Assembly (NCBI GenBank): GCA_036874045.1
Contig: CM072342.1
Coordinates: 1,510,501-1,574,500, forward strand
Reading direction: 5' to 3'
DNA from: Cymodocea nodosa
Taxonomy: Eukaryota; Streptophyta; Magnoliopsida; Alismatales; Cymodoceaceae
Length of the DNA: 64,000 nucleotides
The position numbers and the translations under genes were made by a program. Below, piece by piece: positions 52,401-64,000 of the stretch. The notes beneath the pieces are model-generated. The model did not search any database, had not been told where the DNA came from, and saw only the letters and a list, made by a program, of their open reading frames with translations. Every line of letters begins with the position of its first letter. Position 1 is the first letter of the stretch.

Positions 52401-55400
52401 TATTATTTACTGTTGCTTGTTTTTTCTGATATTCAAGTTTCATGTATAAGTTAGAATTTACTTATTTTTCTTCACAATTCTGTTATTTTTTAATTACATA
52501 GAAATACTTTAATTTTGCAATTGCTAATATCATTTTTTTCTGAGTCTGAACTTTCTAGTATCAAACTTTTCATGGGTCTTGAGTTTTACCTGTTGCCAAA
52601 CGTGAAAATATTGTAGTGTTAATTGCATATGATTGATGTGATTGGAGTTTACCTCTTACTGAATGTGAAAATCCAAAAGCTTGCTTCTTTATGTATAATT
52701 TTCATCATTGTTTGTTGCTGATTCCCTCTTGTCTACCCTACTGTCATGACCGGAATTTTATTTCTACGACTTACAGGTTCATGTACCACCATCGTGTATG
52801 CTTGATGGCGTTCATTCACAACATTTTTTTGGAACTGGAGTTATTATTTATCACTCGGAAACAATGGGCTTAGCTGCTGTTGATAGGAATACTGTTGCTG
52901 TATCTGTTTCTGATGTTATGCTCTCATTTGCTGCATTTCCAATCGAAATCCCTGGGGAGGTTGATAACTACTGTATATTTCATGTCTGATTTTGTATAGT
53001 GAGTAACATTAATGTTTTGTTATTGCTCCTTAGGTTGTATTCCTTCACCCTGTCCACAATTATGCATTGGTTGCTTATGATCCTTCTGCTCTTGGAGTAG
53101 TGGCTGCATCTAAAGTTCATGCAGCTCAGCTTCTACCTGGTCAGTTTGCTTCTTCATGATTTAGGAAATTGAAAAGTGGATGATAAACTTTATATAAAAT
53201 GCTAAACTGTAAAAGAATATTTGCACTGATATATTCATATGTAAAGGATTGCATATGTTCTATAGGACTGAAATAAAGGGAATATAAGATATTCTTAAAA
53301 CCAAAAGACACTCAAAATGATGTAAAATCAAAATTTGAAATTGTTGAGAGAAAAAAGAGTTCTCTTACTAATGAGGTTTCATATTTATATGGTTAATCAT
53401 AAGGGGACGTTTGGTAATGATATTTGATCTAACATTTATAAATGAGGTTGTCATTTTTAATAATAATTATTGAATATATTATTTATGTCAAATTATTTCC
53501 GTGTTTTTTAAAAAAATACTCAAGTTTGAACTAACAATGTTAAATAAAATTAAATACACATTATACTACCAATTTAAAGTGTTAGAGTACAATAAAAACA
53601 CATTATACTACCAAAGAACATGCTATAAATATTCAGAAAAAATAATATTAACCTTATTATACCTCCATACCAAGTATTTGGTTGGTTTGAAATCTCGTTG
53701 CTGCCCTTGTTGCTGGTCTTATGCATAGTATTATGTACGAGTCTCTTATTGTATCTAAGCTTCTCTCAAGAGGATATCATTCTGCCATGACTTATGTGTA
53801 TAATATTTTTATACTGCATATTCATGATATTAATGTGATGACGAGTTAGTAAGAAATCCCATAGCTGGATATTCTTGAATCAATGCACAAGCCTAAATGG
53901 AGCTTATTGGTGTTTATATCTCTAGAGTTAGACTTAGATTCAACTTGGATTAGAGTGATGGTGTTCCTTCATGGCCACATTGACTATACCTACAAAGGAT
54001 GAGTCTCATGCACAACATTAGACAGTGACTTAGGTGGAACATCTGTACGGGTTGTGTTAGTGTCTACAATGCTGGAAAAAAGGAGTGGTAGAAGACTAGA
54101 CTCTGACTTAAAAAATGTAGTGGACTCATCAAATGTGACATCAGCAAAAAAAAATATTTTATGGAAGAGGGATAGTAGCGTTTATACTCTTTTTGAGTCC
54201 AAAAGTATCCAAGAAAGACATTTTATGGATTGAGAAACGAGTTTGTCAAGTTCAAGGGAATGAACATGTTTGTCACAATTTACTTAAGTCAATGTACTCA
54301 AAATAGTTCACTGGAATGGAGTTATGCATTCATCAAGGGGAATCCATGAAAGGACTGCACTAAGAAGAATAGACACCTGAATGTTTGAGTATTTTCCGAT
54401 TCTAACTATGCAGTAGACAAAGGAGAAAGAAAATGATATATTCAGATCTGGTGTTGAACTTAAATACAGATTTACAACAGACAACTTGTGAGATAACATG
54501 GCTAAGGCATTTACTCACCAAGCTTATATTCCATGTACATGTTCCTGTGCTCATGTACTATGAAGATCAAACTATCATCTTTATTACTCACAATCCATCA
54601 TTCTATGAGAGAGCAAAATATATTGAAGTTGTTTATCACTGCCTTAGGGATCTGATGATGAAAAGGTGTCTGCTCTTTATAGACCTTTCTTTGGGGAGAA
54701 TGCTGATTTTTCAATAAGGGATTACGACTAATGTATTTGAATCACGATGTAATAAGTTGGGCATATTAAGCATAAATGCTCCAACTTAAGAAAAAGTGTT
54801 AAACAGGTATTTGGATATCCATTTATCCTAGGATTTAGTACTCCCTAATGTTCTATCAATCATAATTTCATTTTTCTCCTCTTCTAACAGGATCCAATGG
54901 TTGAGAGGTTGGAAGAGGGTGCCAGATCAAGTAGGGGTGGCAGTGGGAGGTTCAGAGGTGGCTGCTGTCCTCTCTCCCTTTATTGTGCTTTGGTTTTGTG
55001 GGTTTAAACCTTAAGGCTGTTTACAATGTTATGAGGGAAACATATTTATAAGGCTAATTGAGATTGCAGTAAATAGATATCCAATAACATATATACATCT
55101 CTAACATGTAACCAACCTAACATATGATGTCTCTTATAGAAATAAATCATATGTAGCATGGTAGTGAGTTCTGATACATGCATCAACTATCATTCCATGT
55201 TTTCTCCACAATTTAGAGGAATTTTTTGCAAAGTAAACCTTTTTTTATTCTAAAAATAATGCAGCACTGCTATTCCAAAAAAATCATGCATGATGTCATT
55301 CGCCAAAATACACTTGGTAGGGGAAACATAGGAAGTAGAAAGAAGATGAAAGGATTTTTCGTCTGTGCAGACAAGCAAGAGATTTTCATTCCAATATTAC

Positions 55401-58400
55401 ATCTAAATATGCTTTATAATTTTCTACTAAAGAAAGGAGATAGTAATATTAGGTTTTTTATGGGATTTTAAGGAGGGCACAGTTTACTATGAACTGATTT
55501 GGTTCAGAGAGTTCTGTGAAGTTTTATTTATGCATTCTCTTAACTTTCTTGTAGATTAGATTACCTCCCATTAAAATAATAAACTTAATGTGTATATATT
55601 TTATGTTTCTTGCAAATCCAACAAAATCCCAATACACCCTCTAACCAAGTCTTTGGTGTTGAATTTTGATGAGATTCCTATTTTATGATTTCCAACATGG
55701 GATTTCTTTTACATCTCTGAGGCATTTAAGGATGTCCCTCATAGTTTTTTCCCACAGAACCTCCTTTGCGCAGAGGAGATTCTGTTTATCTTGTAGGACT
55801 GAGTAGGAGTTTGCAGGCAACATCAAGAAAATCTACTGTCACCAATCCGTGTGCTTCTTTAAATATTGGTTCAGCAGATTGCCCAAGATACAGGGCGATC
55901 AATATGGAAGTCATTGAGCTTGATACAGGTAGTCTTTTTTCTTCTTTACTGGTAGATATGATCCACGCATATTTTTCTTATTTTGGCTTACCTATCTCTG
56001 GAGTTTTTTTAAAGATTTTGGAAGTACCTTTTCGGGTGTACTGACAGATGGACATGGAAGAGTCCAGGCACTATGGGCAAGCTTTTCCACACAGGTTTGG
56101 GTCACATTCTTGTAAATTGGACTTAATTAGAAATTTGGAGTTATTGGAATTTTCTGACCAATCCTCTTAATTTGCAGTTGAAATATGGTTGTAGTTCACT
56201 GGAAGACCATCAGTTTGTTAGGGGCATGCCAATCTATTCAATCAGCCAAGTTCTTGACAAGATTATCCATGGCACCACTGGTCCAGCATTGCTTATAAAT
56301 GGTATAAAGAGGCCTATGCCTCTTGTTCGAATTTTAGAGGCAGAGCTGTATCCAACTTTGCTTTCGAAGGCCCGGAGTTTTGGGTTGAGCAATGACTGGG
56401 TGCAGGTTAGGTTTTTTATGGGATTTTTTTTACTATATTTTGACTTAGTGATGGGAATTGTTGGTTGAAGTTAATGTATCAACTTGTTTCCCTAAATATT
56501 CAGTGGTTAATGCTACATAATAGTTTACATGCTTTGTACTTTGCACTTTAATGCTACACAACACCTTAAATTGTTTATTGTATGGGTTTTTACAGGCTCT
56601 TGCTAAGAAAGATCCAGTTCGACGACAGGTCTTACGTGTGAAAGGTTGTCTGGCAGGATCTAAAGCTGAGCAGCACCTGGAGCAAGGTGACATGCTTCTG
56701 GCAGTAAATAAAGTTCCTATCACCTGCTTTCGTGACGTAGAAAATGTGTGCCAGGAACTGGAAAAATGTGATAAAGGTGGACTTCATCTGACCATTTTTC
56801 GGCAGGTGAATCAAACTTGCTTCTCTTAAAAGAATGTTAGTCATGGAGATAACTGGGCTCTTATGCAATGTGCTTATTGAATGGCTTATGTAGATTTTTT
56901 TAATTGATGTGTATTTTTTTCAGGGTAAAGAAACCAATCTTGTTGTGGGCACTGATGTTAGAGATGGCAATGGCACAACACGCTTGGTTAATTGGTGTGG
57001 ATGTATAATCCAGGATCCACACCCTGCAGTGCGTGCTCTTGGTTTTCTTCCTGAAGAAGGACATGGTGTATATGTGGCAAGGTTTGGCTTACTTGTGATA
57101 TAAAAATTTCCATGGTTGAGTACCCTTTTTTTCCAAATGCTTTGTACCTTACAATTGCCTAAAACTACACTTAATATTTTTACTGGTACCATAGATGAAA
57201 TACGAAAATTCAAAGGATATTGATTCCTTCTTCCTTCCATATCAAAGAACCTTTTTGAAAGTTTTATAACCTTTCTAGCTTATCTCAGTTGGAAGTCAAA
57301 GTACATTGATTCTTTTTTCCTTCCTTATCAAAGAACCCTTTTGGAAGTTTTATGACCTTTCTATCTTTTTTTCCCGTGATATCAAAATTCTAGCGTTCGA
57401 GTGCACATTTTAAGTCAAATCCCTCCTACCTCACAATTGGAAAATATTTTTACAATAGTGATGGACTTCAAAGGGGATCATTTTTTTTCCTTCCATAGAA
57501 ATTACCTTTTTGAGTGTCTTATGGCCAACGTTTTCAAGAAATGTTCTATGGACTCCATGCCCATGATACTCTTTTTGTCATTGTTCATTACATATACACA
57601 TGGTGCAATTGGAATTTTGATATGTAAATTATCTTTGAAATAAAGATCTTCTTTTTTAGATCAAATACTTCTTTTTTAGTAGTATTCTGGCATCTCAGCT
57701 ACAAACTCTTTGTTACTGGTTGACATTCTTATTATTTCTTCCTTTGAGTCTGATTTTTTTTTATTACCAGTAATTTGTAACTTTGATTAAACATTTTATT
57801 TTAAAAGGTTTATTTTGACAATATTACTTGTTCAATATTTTTTTGATCTAACTTTTTTTCTCAAATTAATTCCAGGTGGTGTCATGGGAGCCCAGTCCAT
57901 AGATATGGCCTTTATGCCCTCCAATGGATAGTAGAAGTGAACGGAAAGCTTACTCCTAACGTGGATACTTTTTTAGATGTCGTCAAGGTATGGTTTGAGA
58001 AATCAACTTTTTTCAATTTATATAAAAATGTATCTTTTAAAATATTTTGGTCTTATTGTTTGTATTTGAAAAAAAAATTCAAGATTTAAAATTAATTATA
58101 AAAATCATTTCTGTTTGTTACGTGTAGCATTGGGGCGGCATGTTGAGCTGCTGATTATTCCATACATCATGTTGAAGTGAAAAGCAAGTTTGTTATTTCA
58201 TACATGTAAGCTTTGGGGCAGTGAATCTTTCTCAAGGGGTATGGCAGTTGGGGCCCAAGCATCATAATTGGGGTAGGGATTTAGTTGAGCCATATGGAGG
58301 AAGTGATATTGGTACTAACCTATATATGTACCTTAGGTACATTTATTCTGTATGATAAATATTAACATGAAAACCATCACTCCAATTTATATATGAGCCT

Positions 58401-59095
58401 GTGAAGTGGCGTGTAAGAAACTTTGCTTGCAATACAACAAAACAAATAAATAATCATCAAAAAATGCAACAGAACATATAGAGATCAGATAGGTTAGAGG
58501 GTTCAGGTGCTTCATATCCATCTTTTTACAATGTTGTAAATGCATGTATTTGTCATGTATAATTCTTATTATTTATCCTATCTATTTAAAGAAAAATTCT
58601 TCGACTGATCAGATAATTAACCAATATTTCTTTTGAGGCTTCTCTCTTTCTTACCGATCTTGGTGGAAAAAGATTGGGAGGAGGATTAGTATTGTTCAGT
58701 CCTGTATTTAATATTGCAACCGCCACCCTGTAAATTTTCTAGTGGTCTTTTTACAGGTTGGCCGAAATTAAACTATATATGTTTTATCTCATTCTTACAC
58801 ATCTTTGTTACTGTAGTTGGTGCCACCTAAATTATCTCATTCTTTCACCGTTTGTCAGCTCCACTTGTTTCTTTTTATTGGATCGGTAGCATTTTTTTTA
58901 AAAACAATTTTGCGGTTTTTTGCGTAGGGTCTGGAGCATGGGGAATTTGTACGTGTTCGAACCGTGCATTTGAATGGGAAGCCACGTGTGCTAACACTGA
59001 AACAGGACCTTCACTATTGGCCCACATGGGAGCTGAAATTTGATCCTGAGACTGCTACATGGCGCCGAAAGATTATTAAAACGTTGGATTACTGA
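34459..59095 (+). CDS. DEG7: DEG7 (DegP-type) serine protease, 24 exons
   Basis: Exons: 34459-34747, 34880-34950, 35889-36023, 38180-38238, 40241-40277, 40358-40483, 41871-41960, 42642-42707, 42891-42947, 43037-43102, 46124-46231, 46491-46571, 48137-48186, 50193-50358, 51775-52260, 52777-52959, 53034-53139, 55758-55928, 56015-56094, 56178-56405, 56596-56805, 56924-57081, 57876-57987, 58928-59095. All join in phase with GT/AG borders, giving 1100 residues (Arabidopsis DEG7 is about 1100). The trypsin-like triad is His92 (LTNRHVV), Asp123 (VHDFGFF) and Ser207 (GGSSGSP). PDZ-like modules follow to about 465, then an acidic linker with KKRKR near 570, a degenerate second protease domain (about 630-830) and further PDZ modules (GDMLLAVNK near 910). 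Arabidopsis DEG7 helps degrade damaged D1 in photosystem II repair. The N-terminus is acidic with no obvious transit peptide. Introns hold LINE and Copia relics. No disruption seen. Confidence 0.97.
37640..38040 (+). mobile_element. LINE reverse-transcriptase tail relic in DEG7 intron 3
   Basis: Around 37755-37800 the plus strand reads [13 protein letters not shown] followed by LRNGVL, the start of the zinc-binding domain (zf-RVT) after the reverse transcriptase in plant LINEs. Several stops and frame changes follow. No other LINE domain is clear, so this is a 5'-truncated fragment in the same orientation as DEG7. Confidence 0.45.
39657..39755. repeat. 51-bp tandem duplication in DEG7 intron 4
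   Basis: ACAAGGGTTTTGT, then TTGAGATG or TTGGAGACG, then TAGAAGAAAAGG or TGGAAGAAAAGG occurs at 39657 and again at 39708, with about 85 percent identity. A local slippage-type duplication, not coding. Confidence 0.8.
44180..45565 (-). mobile_element. Ty1/Copia 5' part: short LTR, primer site and decayed gag
   Basis: Minus strand, in DEG7 intron 10. A TG…CA segment bounded by TGTTAG and CTAACA (45565 or 45498 to 45378) is followed at once by TGGTACTAAAGCA, close to the TGGTATCAGAGC primer-binding site of plant Copia elements; the segment holds TATATAAG. Downstream, 44690-44300 translates with breaks to [64 protein letters not shown] and LSGLNPE, typical Copia Gag. Stops and frameshifts are many. 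No pol follows and no second LTR was found, so it is a truncated relic. Confidence 0.65.
48410..49240 (-). mobile_element. Ty1/Copia 3' part: RT end, RNase H and short LTR
   Basis: Minus strand, in DEG7 intron 13. Reads with breaks [42 protein letters not shown], then [39 protein letters not shown] and [10 protein letters not shown]: the last reverse-transcriptase strand and the RNase H domain of Copia elements. A TGTTAAG…CTTACAACA segment (48552-48410, about 143 bp) just after the frame is a plausible short 3' LTR. It lacks the front of the element. Confidence 0.75.
54040..54280 (-). mobile_element. Copia integrase-end relic, antisense
   Basis: Minus strand, DEG7 intron 17. Reads [10 protein letters not shown], then [20 protein letters not shown] and [14 protein letters not shown], the stretch at the end of Copia integrase where a GYS-x-x-QKGY block leads to S-x-DVTFFE. 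It opposes the next Copia fragment in orientation. Confidence 0.6.
54430..54790 (+). mobile_element. Copia RNase H relic, sense
   Basis: Plus strand, DEG7 intron 17. Reads [15 protein letters not shown], then [33 protein letters not shown] and finally [13 protein letters not shown], which is the RNase H region and C-terminal end of a Copia polyprotein. The expected CDNQ block has become YEDQ and frames are broken. It faces the integrase relic about 150 bp to its left. Confidence 0.7.
57220..57366. repeat. 85-bp tandem duplication in DEG7 intron 22
   Basis: CCTTC…ATCAAAGAACC(T/C)TTTTG then AAGTTTTAT(A/G)ACCTTTCTA occurs twice, about 85 bp apart. Divergence of roughly 10 percent indicates an old local duplication. 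Confidence 0.75.
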
Positions 59096-62000
59096 GTTCG
59101 GCAAACACATTCTTTTCCCTCTGGATCCTCGAATAAAAGATTGAAGTGTGGGGCTGATGGTTACTTCTTCAATCCCTCTCAAGCTCGCCATCGAAGATTA
59201 AAAATATATTGCTTCAGGTATTGATCAATTTATATACGTTCGGCCTTAGTTTCTATGAGTTGGCCTAATTATAGCATTTGTAAATGATATGCCATCTCAT
59301 TTGGATTTCAGGAATATCAACGTAGAATATGTATCCTGCTGTATTATTTTTGTATCATTCTGTAAAATTATTTTTCCGAGGTTTTTATTATCTTGGTAAA
59401 TTATCATTATATATCAAAAAAACGATCTTATATTCTTAACGAAGGGCACAGCAAGGCCCATTTTCTTGTGAATTGCAACAACCGCCTGGCTATCAAAGAT
59501 TACCGTCTAGTCATACAAAATGCAGATTTTAGTTTAAGAGTTGCAGGGGAGATGCTTAAGATTGCCAGATGAGAGCATACGGTATATAAGCCATTCAACA
59601 TGTAGGAAAATGTCCGGTATGTGACCTTGGATGCCCCCTTTCTCCGGTGCACCCGCTCCCTTTTTTTTTCTAACGCAAGAGGTTTACCACCAATTTCCAT
59701 TACGGAGGGTTGCTTTCGAACGAGAAAGGAAAATTGCGACGAATGTATACAAGCAAATCCAGTATTCTCCGTTTTATTTGATATGAAAGTTTTTCATCGA
59801 TTCTTTTCCATTATCTTGGAACTTATCCTTCGCTTGGAATGCAATCCTCACTTGCCCTCTCACCATTTGATCCTTAGATGCATCTCTCGCATGTCCTCCC
59901 AACAATTTAACCTCTAAATACTTGCTTACCTTGACACACCGACTTCCTACGGAATTTCGCAGTTGAGGACGAGGCAGCAAGCAAGGAATCATCTCTTCGG
60001 TTAGACCTAAAATCCAATGCTTCGAATTTTAAAACATCAGCCACAAGACAGTTCACCTTTTATCTTTTCATTTTATAAATATCAAAGAAAGGAAACATTT
60101 TAAGTTCAAAATAATTCAATTTTGTCAGTAGCCATTCATTTTGTCCAAAATAAAAGTGTAATTATTAACATTCACAATATTTTATACTATAACCATCGAC
60201 GGCAAATAATTGCAATTAAATCACCTTTTTTAAAAAAAATTTTGACTTCTATTTTTCTACCGTTAGACAACCACTACTGCACGATTTTCGTAACTTCGTT
60301 GTTTTCCAATGCACCTCTTTCGCTCCCAGCCTTCCTTCCACATGCACGCTGCGGTGGTCCCTCGTCCGTCACGCGCGCAGGATGGGTGACTCGTTCCCGT
60401 GGGCGGGTAAAAAATGCCTCTCTCTCTCTCTCTCTCTCTCTTGGCGCAAAAGCAGATCTTCCATGGTCTGCCAGATTTTTCTTCTTTGTGTTTTTTTTTT
60501 ATAAAAAAAATCTCTTTCGTTTGGATAAAGAAATCGGGTAGGATTCGACCCATCACCGGCGACACGTCTCGAAACAGTGGTCTGAAAGGAAGGAGACGCA
60601 CGATGATCTTCCTCCCGTGGTCCCGCCGCTCAATCCAAAAGTAAAAAAAGAAGAGGATGCCCACGATCCACGCTGGCAAGTCTCTCTTCGCTCGCCTCTC
60701 CCACGTGAATGAAAACGCCTTCTGCTTGCCATGCCCACGACAGCGTATGGTGTCCTCGTAAATAATAATCTCTCGATTTTATTAATAATATTTACTTCAA
60801 AAAAATTGGGATTGGGATTGGCATTGACGTTGACATTTTCTTAAATAAATCAGAACGTGCCAACACTCCTGTTTTAGCGTAATAACTGAAATGATTTTAA
60901 AACTTTAAAATCAAAATTTTCTGATTTACTCTAAATGATCAAATTTCACAAATACTATGTTAATAATAAAGCGAAAATCTTCTTAATTCTAATATAAGAG
61001 ATTCTTCTACTCTTAGACTGCCATCTTTCATTAATGACATCAATTTCTCTTCTAACTCGGATAAGATTTTTTGGAACCCCATGGCAAATGGTAACTTTTT
61101 TGTTTTGAATTTTATAAATAAATTTGGAAAACTTAATTTCCTTTTAAGCTTAAAATTATTTCTTGATTTTACATTCAAGATAAGCTTCTCACCAAAGAAA
61201 ATCTTACCAAAAAATATTAGAAAGGATCTACAACTTATTCTTTATGTGAAATTAGTCTGGCCTCTATTAATCATCTTTTTGTAGACTACCATCTGGCAAA
61301 TGAGTTTTGATCCTCTATCATTCGACATAGCAGCTTCTTTCTTGATGATAATTTTCTTAAGTCGGCTTTTGTTATGCCTTTTTCGGTGATCTTTTGGTTT
61401 GACGTACCTTTTTAATGACTTTTATTTTTACCTGTTGGTTTGAAAGAAATAAGAAATTTGTAATCGCAATATTTATTATCTTAATATTCAATAACAACAT
61501 GGTTTCCTTAGCCTATTTTTGGTTAGAAAATGTAGCTGTAAGTTTGGTTGTGAAACTTGTTAAAGAGGTAAAATTAAATTAAGAACGTCTCTTGTAGTTA
61601 ACAATCTTACTAACGTCAAAAATATTAATTAATGTTACGGTCAATTTTTCACCCTCCGAAGATTTTAGCATTTAGACGTCGAAGTGATGCTATGAAAAGG
61701 GAAGGAAACAATTAATCTCGTCTCTTTCTACCTTTTCTTAGATCTTGTCTCTTTTATTGTTGTTGGTTGTTATCTTTTATGGTTTGAAGTCTATATTTTT
61801 AACTTTCACGTTGATTGTCATTACATAATCCATATTTATTTTCTTTTTTTTAATTTAACTATCTTATTAAAAAAAAAAGGTATGGTGTCCCAGTCACCGC
61901 CGGGTTTTTTTTTGGGGGGGTGCAAATGTTCGACCTCTTGTGACGTCCCCATCCGTATCATTCACCAGGAAAATGATCCGATGGACCCAAGTCTTTAAAC

Positions 62001-62639
62001 TTTGATCGGATCTAGAAACTCCGGAGTTAATCTACGTATCATCATCAGCAGCAATGGGTGACCGTGAAAGGCACGTGACGATCCTTGTTCCTGCCTTGGC
62101 ATGCACTTCTTATGCTTACCACTTGTTCACATGACGGTTCCCTCGACTCACAGATCCAACCCCTCTGCACGTGAACCAAAAAAGGATCATGCTCGTCGTT
62201 TGATGGATGCAATCCGGAAAAACGCATGGACCGGCCCATGGGCCACTCCTGGACTCCGATACCGAACACCTGATGCCGTCACTTCTCCGGTGGACGCCGC
62301 TTTTCCGCATAAATTCTTTTTGATAACTTTTTTTTATTAATTATTTTCGATGACGTTGCCATTTTCAAGATCCGGTCTAATTTTGTACCCACACAAGTAC
62401 AGAAGAAAAGTTCCAACGTAATAATAATAATAATAGGAAAATTTTATGATATCTATGATAATTAATTATAGATTTAAAACAAATTTAAAATTAAAACGAG
62501 GTGGCATCCACCGCGCCGTCGCCGTTACGTATAACGTCGTCGAAACTCCCGCCATCTGCGCCGTTAACTTGGCGGTACAAAAGCCAAAAACCACTACAGA
62601 ACGGAAACGGAAATCTTCCCTTCCTCCTCTTCCCCGCGC
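59096..62639. other. intergenic between DEG7 and the TPX2-like gene
   Basis: Begins with the DEG7 3' UTR (AATAAA at about 59132). A GC-richer patch at 60290-60740 has a CT tract (60419-60440) and open frames on both strands, none with a known domain. AT-rich thereafter, with a second GC-richer patch at 61960-62310. Nothing supported. Confidence 0.45.
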
Positions 62640-62857
62640 GCTCTCTCTCTCTCTCTTTTCTGGTAGTGTTTGCTTCTCTCTCTTCCTCTCACAACTGAGA
62701 GAGTCTGGAGCGAACCGGATCGGCCTTGGAAGTGGAGCGGATTGCAGTAGGTGGAGGTCAGGTGACGAGGCTTCTGGTTCCGGTCAAGGTGACCGGTGGC
62801 GAAATTGTTGGAATCTGCTCTCCGATGTCTGCCTGGAGGGAGTTGCTAGAGTTTGAG
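62640..62857 (+). other. presumed first (mostly untranslated) exon of the TPX2-like gene
   Basis: A CT-rich leader (CTCTCTCTCTCT at 62641) is followed by purine-rich sequence ending GAGTTTGAG/GTGATT at 62857. An ATG at 62825 opens 11 codons that run in frame through the splice into the MAGE start of the next exon, so translation could begin here, with 15 extra residues. Homologues usually begin at MAGE. Confidence 0.5.
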
Positions 62858-63272
62858 GTGATTCTTCTGGAATGAGCCGGTTGCTTTTCTTTTTTACCGT
62901 GGTTTGTGTAGTCTCTTGTCGCTTTTGTTATGTTTCGGTTGTTTCTCTTTCTTCGTCGCTGTGTTTGGATTGCCACGGAGATGTGGACTCGTTCCGCTTG
63001 TGTCATGAGAATGCAGTGTTTCAGAACAGAGTTTCTTTGCTATACTGCACCGCCGGGTGAGTGGATGGTTGGGAGGGGGGTGCTAGAGTATGGTTGTAGA
63101 CTACGATAATGTAGTTTTCGTTTATATCTGTTATTATTAATGGAATCAGATGGTTCTTTCTATATGATTTCTCTAGATCACTGGCCAATTCATGTAGATC
63201 TTACTGGACTGTATGTCTAATTTTTAGTGTTCCCAGGTTCCGTGTATTTTTTAATGGTTACAGTGGTCATCA

Positions 63273-64000
63273 ATGGCTGGTGAAATCCACGATCACGGTG
63301 CTTTTCAGGTTTGTCTTTGAGCTATGCTACTGATTTTATGCCGTTGAATCACTGGTTTGACAGCTGAATAACTAGTCGAACTAATTCATTCCTGAACAAT
63401 GGTTGGACCACCTGAACTAGAATGCTTAAATCATTGGGCACATCGTATCCACCATTAGAAAATGCATTTTAGCATATATGAATGGATCTTGTCTCCCCTT
63501 GCTTTTTACCCACTTTGTTCTAGTGTGGTATTTTTTCCTTTTTTATGTTGGATTCTTTGATTTTTACGAATTTTCTCTACATGGTCTTACTGCATGTAAA
63601 TACCATTTCATTCTATTATACTATTATATTATCTATAAGTGAATTTCACCATAATTAAAGGTATTGTTCCGGGTATTTCTTCTATTTACTGAACTTTGGG
63701 AATCGGAACTTCTGGTAAGGTGAGTTGTGCTTTATGATGTTATTTGGGAAAAAAGAAGCCATGTTGGGCATTAATTTTGTGTAGGAATATTAATATAATC
63801 TGATTATCTATAGATTTGCTAGGTGTAGAGGCTGATTTCATAATTTTATTTTATTTGGAAGTCCTTTTTGAGAAGCAGGAGCCATTGGTTTTGTATAATT
63901 TCAATCTAATCTGATTACATGGAAAATTGACAGGCTGAATGTCTATCCTCTGGTTCTATATCGTTTGGAAGGTTTGAGAGAGAATCCTTATCCTGGGAAA
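63273..64000 (+). CDS. TPX2/WVD2-like family protein, N-terminal exons
   Basis: The exon at 63264-63308 (acceptor GTTACAG) contains the start codon at 63273 and encodes MAGEIHDHGAFQ in phase 0. The next exon begins at 63934 (acceptor TTGACAG) and reads AECLSSGSISFGRFERESL then SWE before the window ends. The MAGE start and the SGSISFGRFE-x-ESL-x-WE block are the conserved N-terminus of plant TPX2-domain proteins of the WVD2-like 7 type, which bind microtubules through a C-terminal TPX2 (KLEEK) domain not reached here. The gene continues beyond the right edge; about 35 codons are visible. Confidence 0.8.

Noticed and set aside
54433..54717. 94-codon plus-strand frame considered as a gene
   Set aside because: Its content is a decayed Copia RNase H domain inside a DEG7 intron.
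60263..60740. Open frames on both strands in a GC-richer patch (139 codons +, 138 codons -)
   Set aside because: They pass through CT and T tracts, overlap on both strands, and show no domain.

Overview
This window is nuclear plant DNA. Coding exons are short, introns are long and AT-rich, splice sites are GT/AG, and an antisense miR156/157 precursor is present. The protein variants look most like a commelinid monocot (a banana- or palm-like genome), but that is inference; no species can be fixed without a database search.

Layout. 1-7172: the 3' part of a 2-oxoglutarate/Fe(II) oxygenase gene (+), with a LINE relic upstream and a hAT transposase relic inside an intron. 7173-12874: AT-rich intergenic DNA. 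12875-12981 (-): a MIR156/MIR157 hairpin with a TATA box about 280 bp upstream. 13300-20130: intergenic DNA with two perfect inverted repeats and a 125-bp direct repeat. 20131-20507: a 140-bp tandem array. 20903-21479 (+): a two-exon gene for a 78-residue secreted peptide precursor whose C-terminus resembles CIF peptides. 24045-24368: a possible small transcript. 26842-27964 (-), perhaps from 28899: a tandem CCCH zinc-finger gene. 30900-31744 (+): a ROH1/BPS1-like (DUF793) pseudogene. 34459-59095 (+): a complete 24-exon DEG7 protease gene, 24.6 kb long because its introns carry LINE and Copia relics. 63273-64000 (+): the 5' end of a TPX2/WVD2-like microtubule-associated protein gene.

The genes are independent plant loci, not a cluster. 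They touch protein quality control (DEG7), developmental timing (miR156/157), mRNA binding (CCCH), peptide signalling (CIF-like) and microtubules (TPX2-like). The least expected items are the CIF-like peptide gene, which is split by an intron and lacks the usual Asp before its Tyr, and the miR156/157 locus. No CRISPR array, tRNA or rRNA was recognised.
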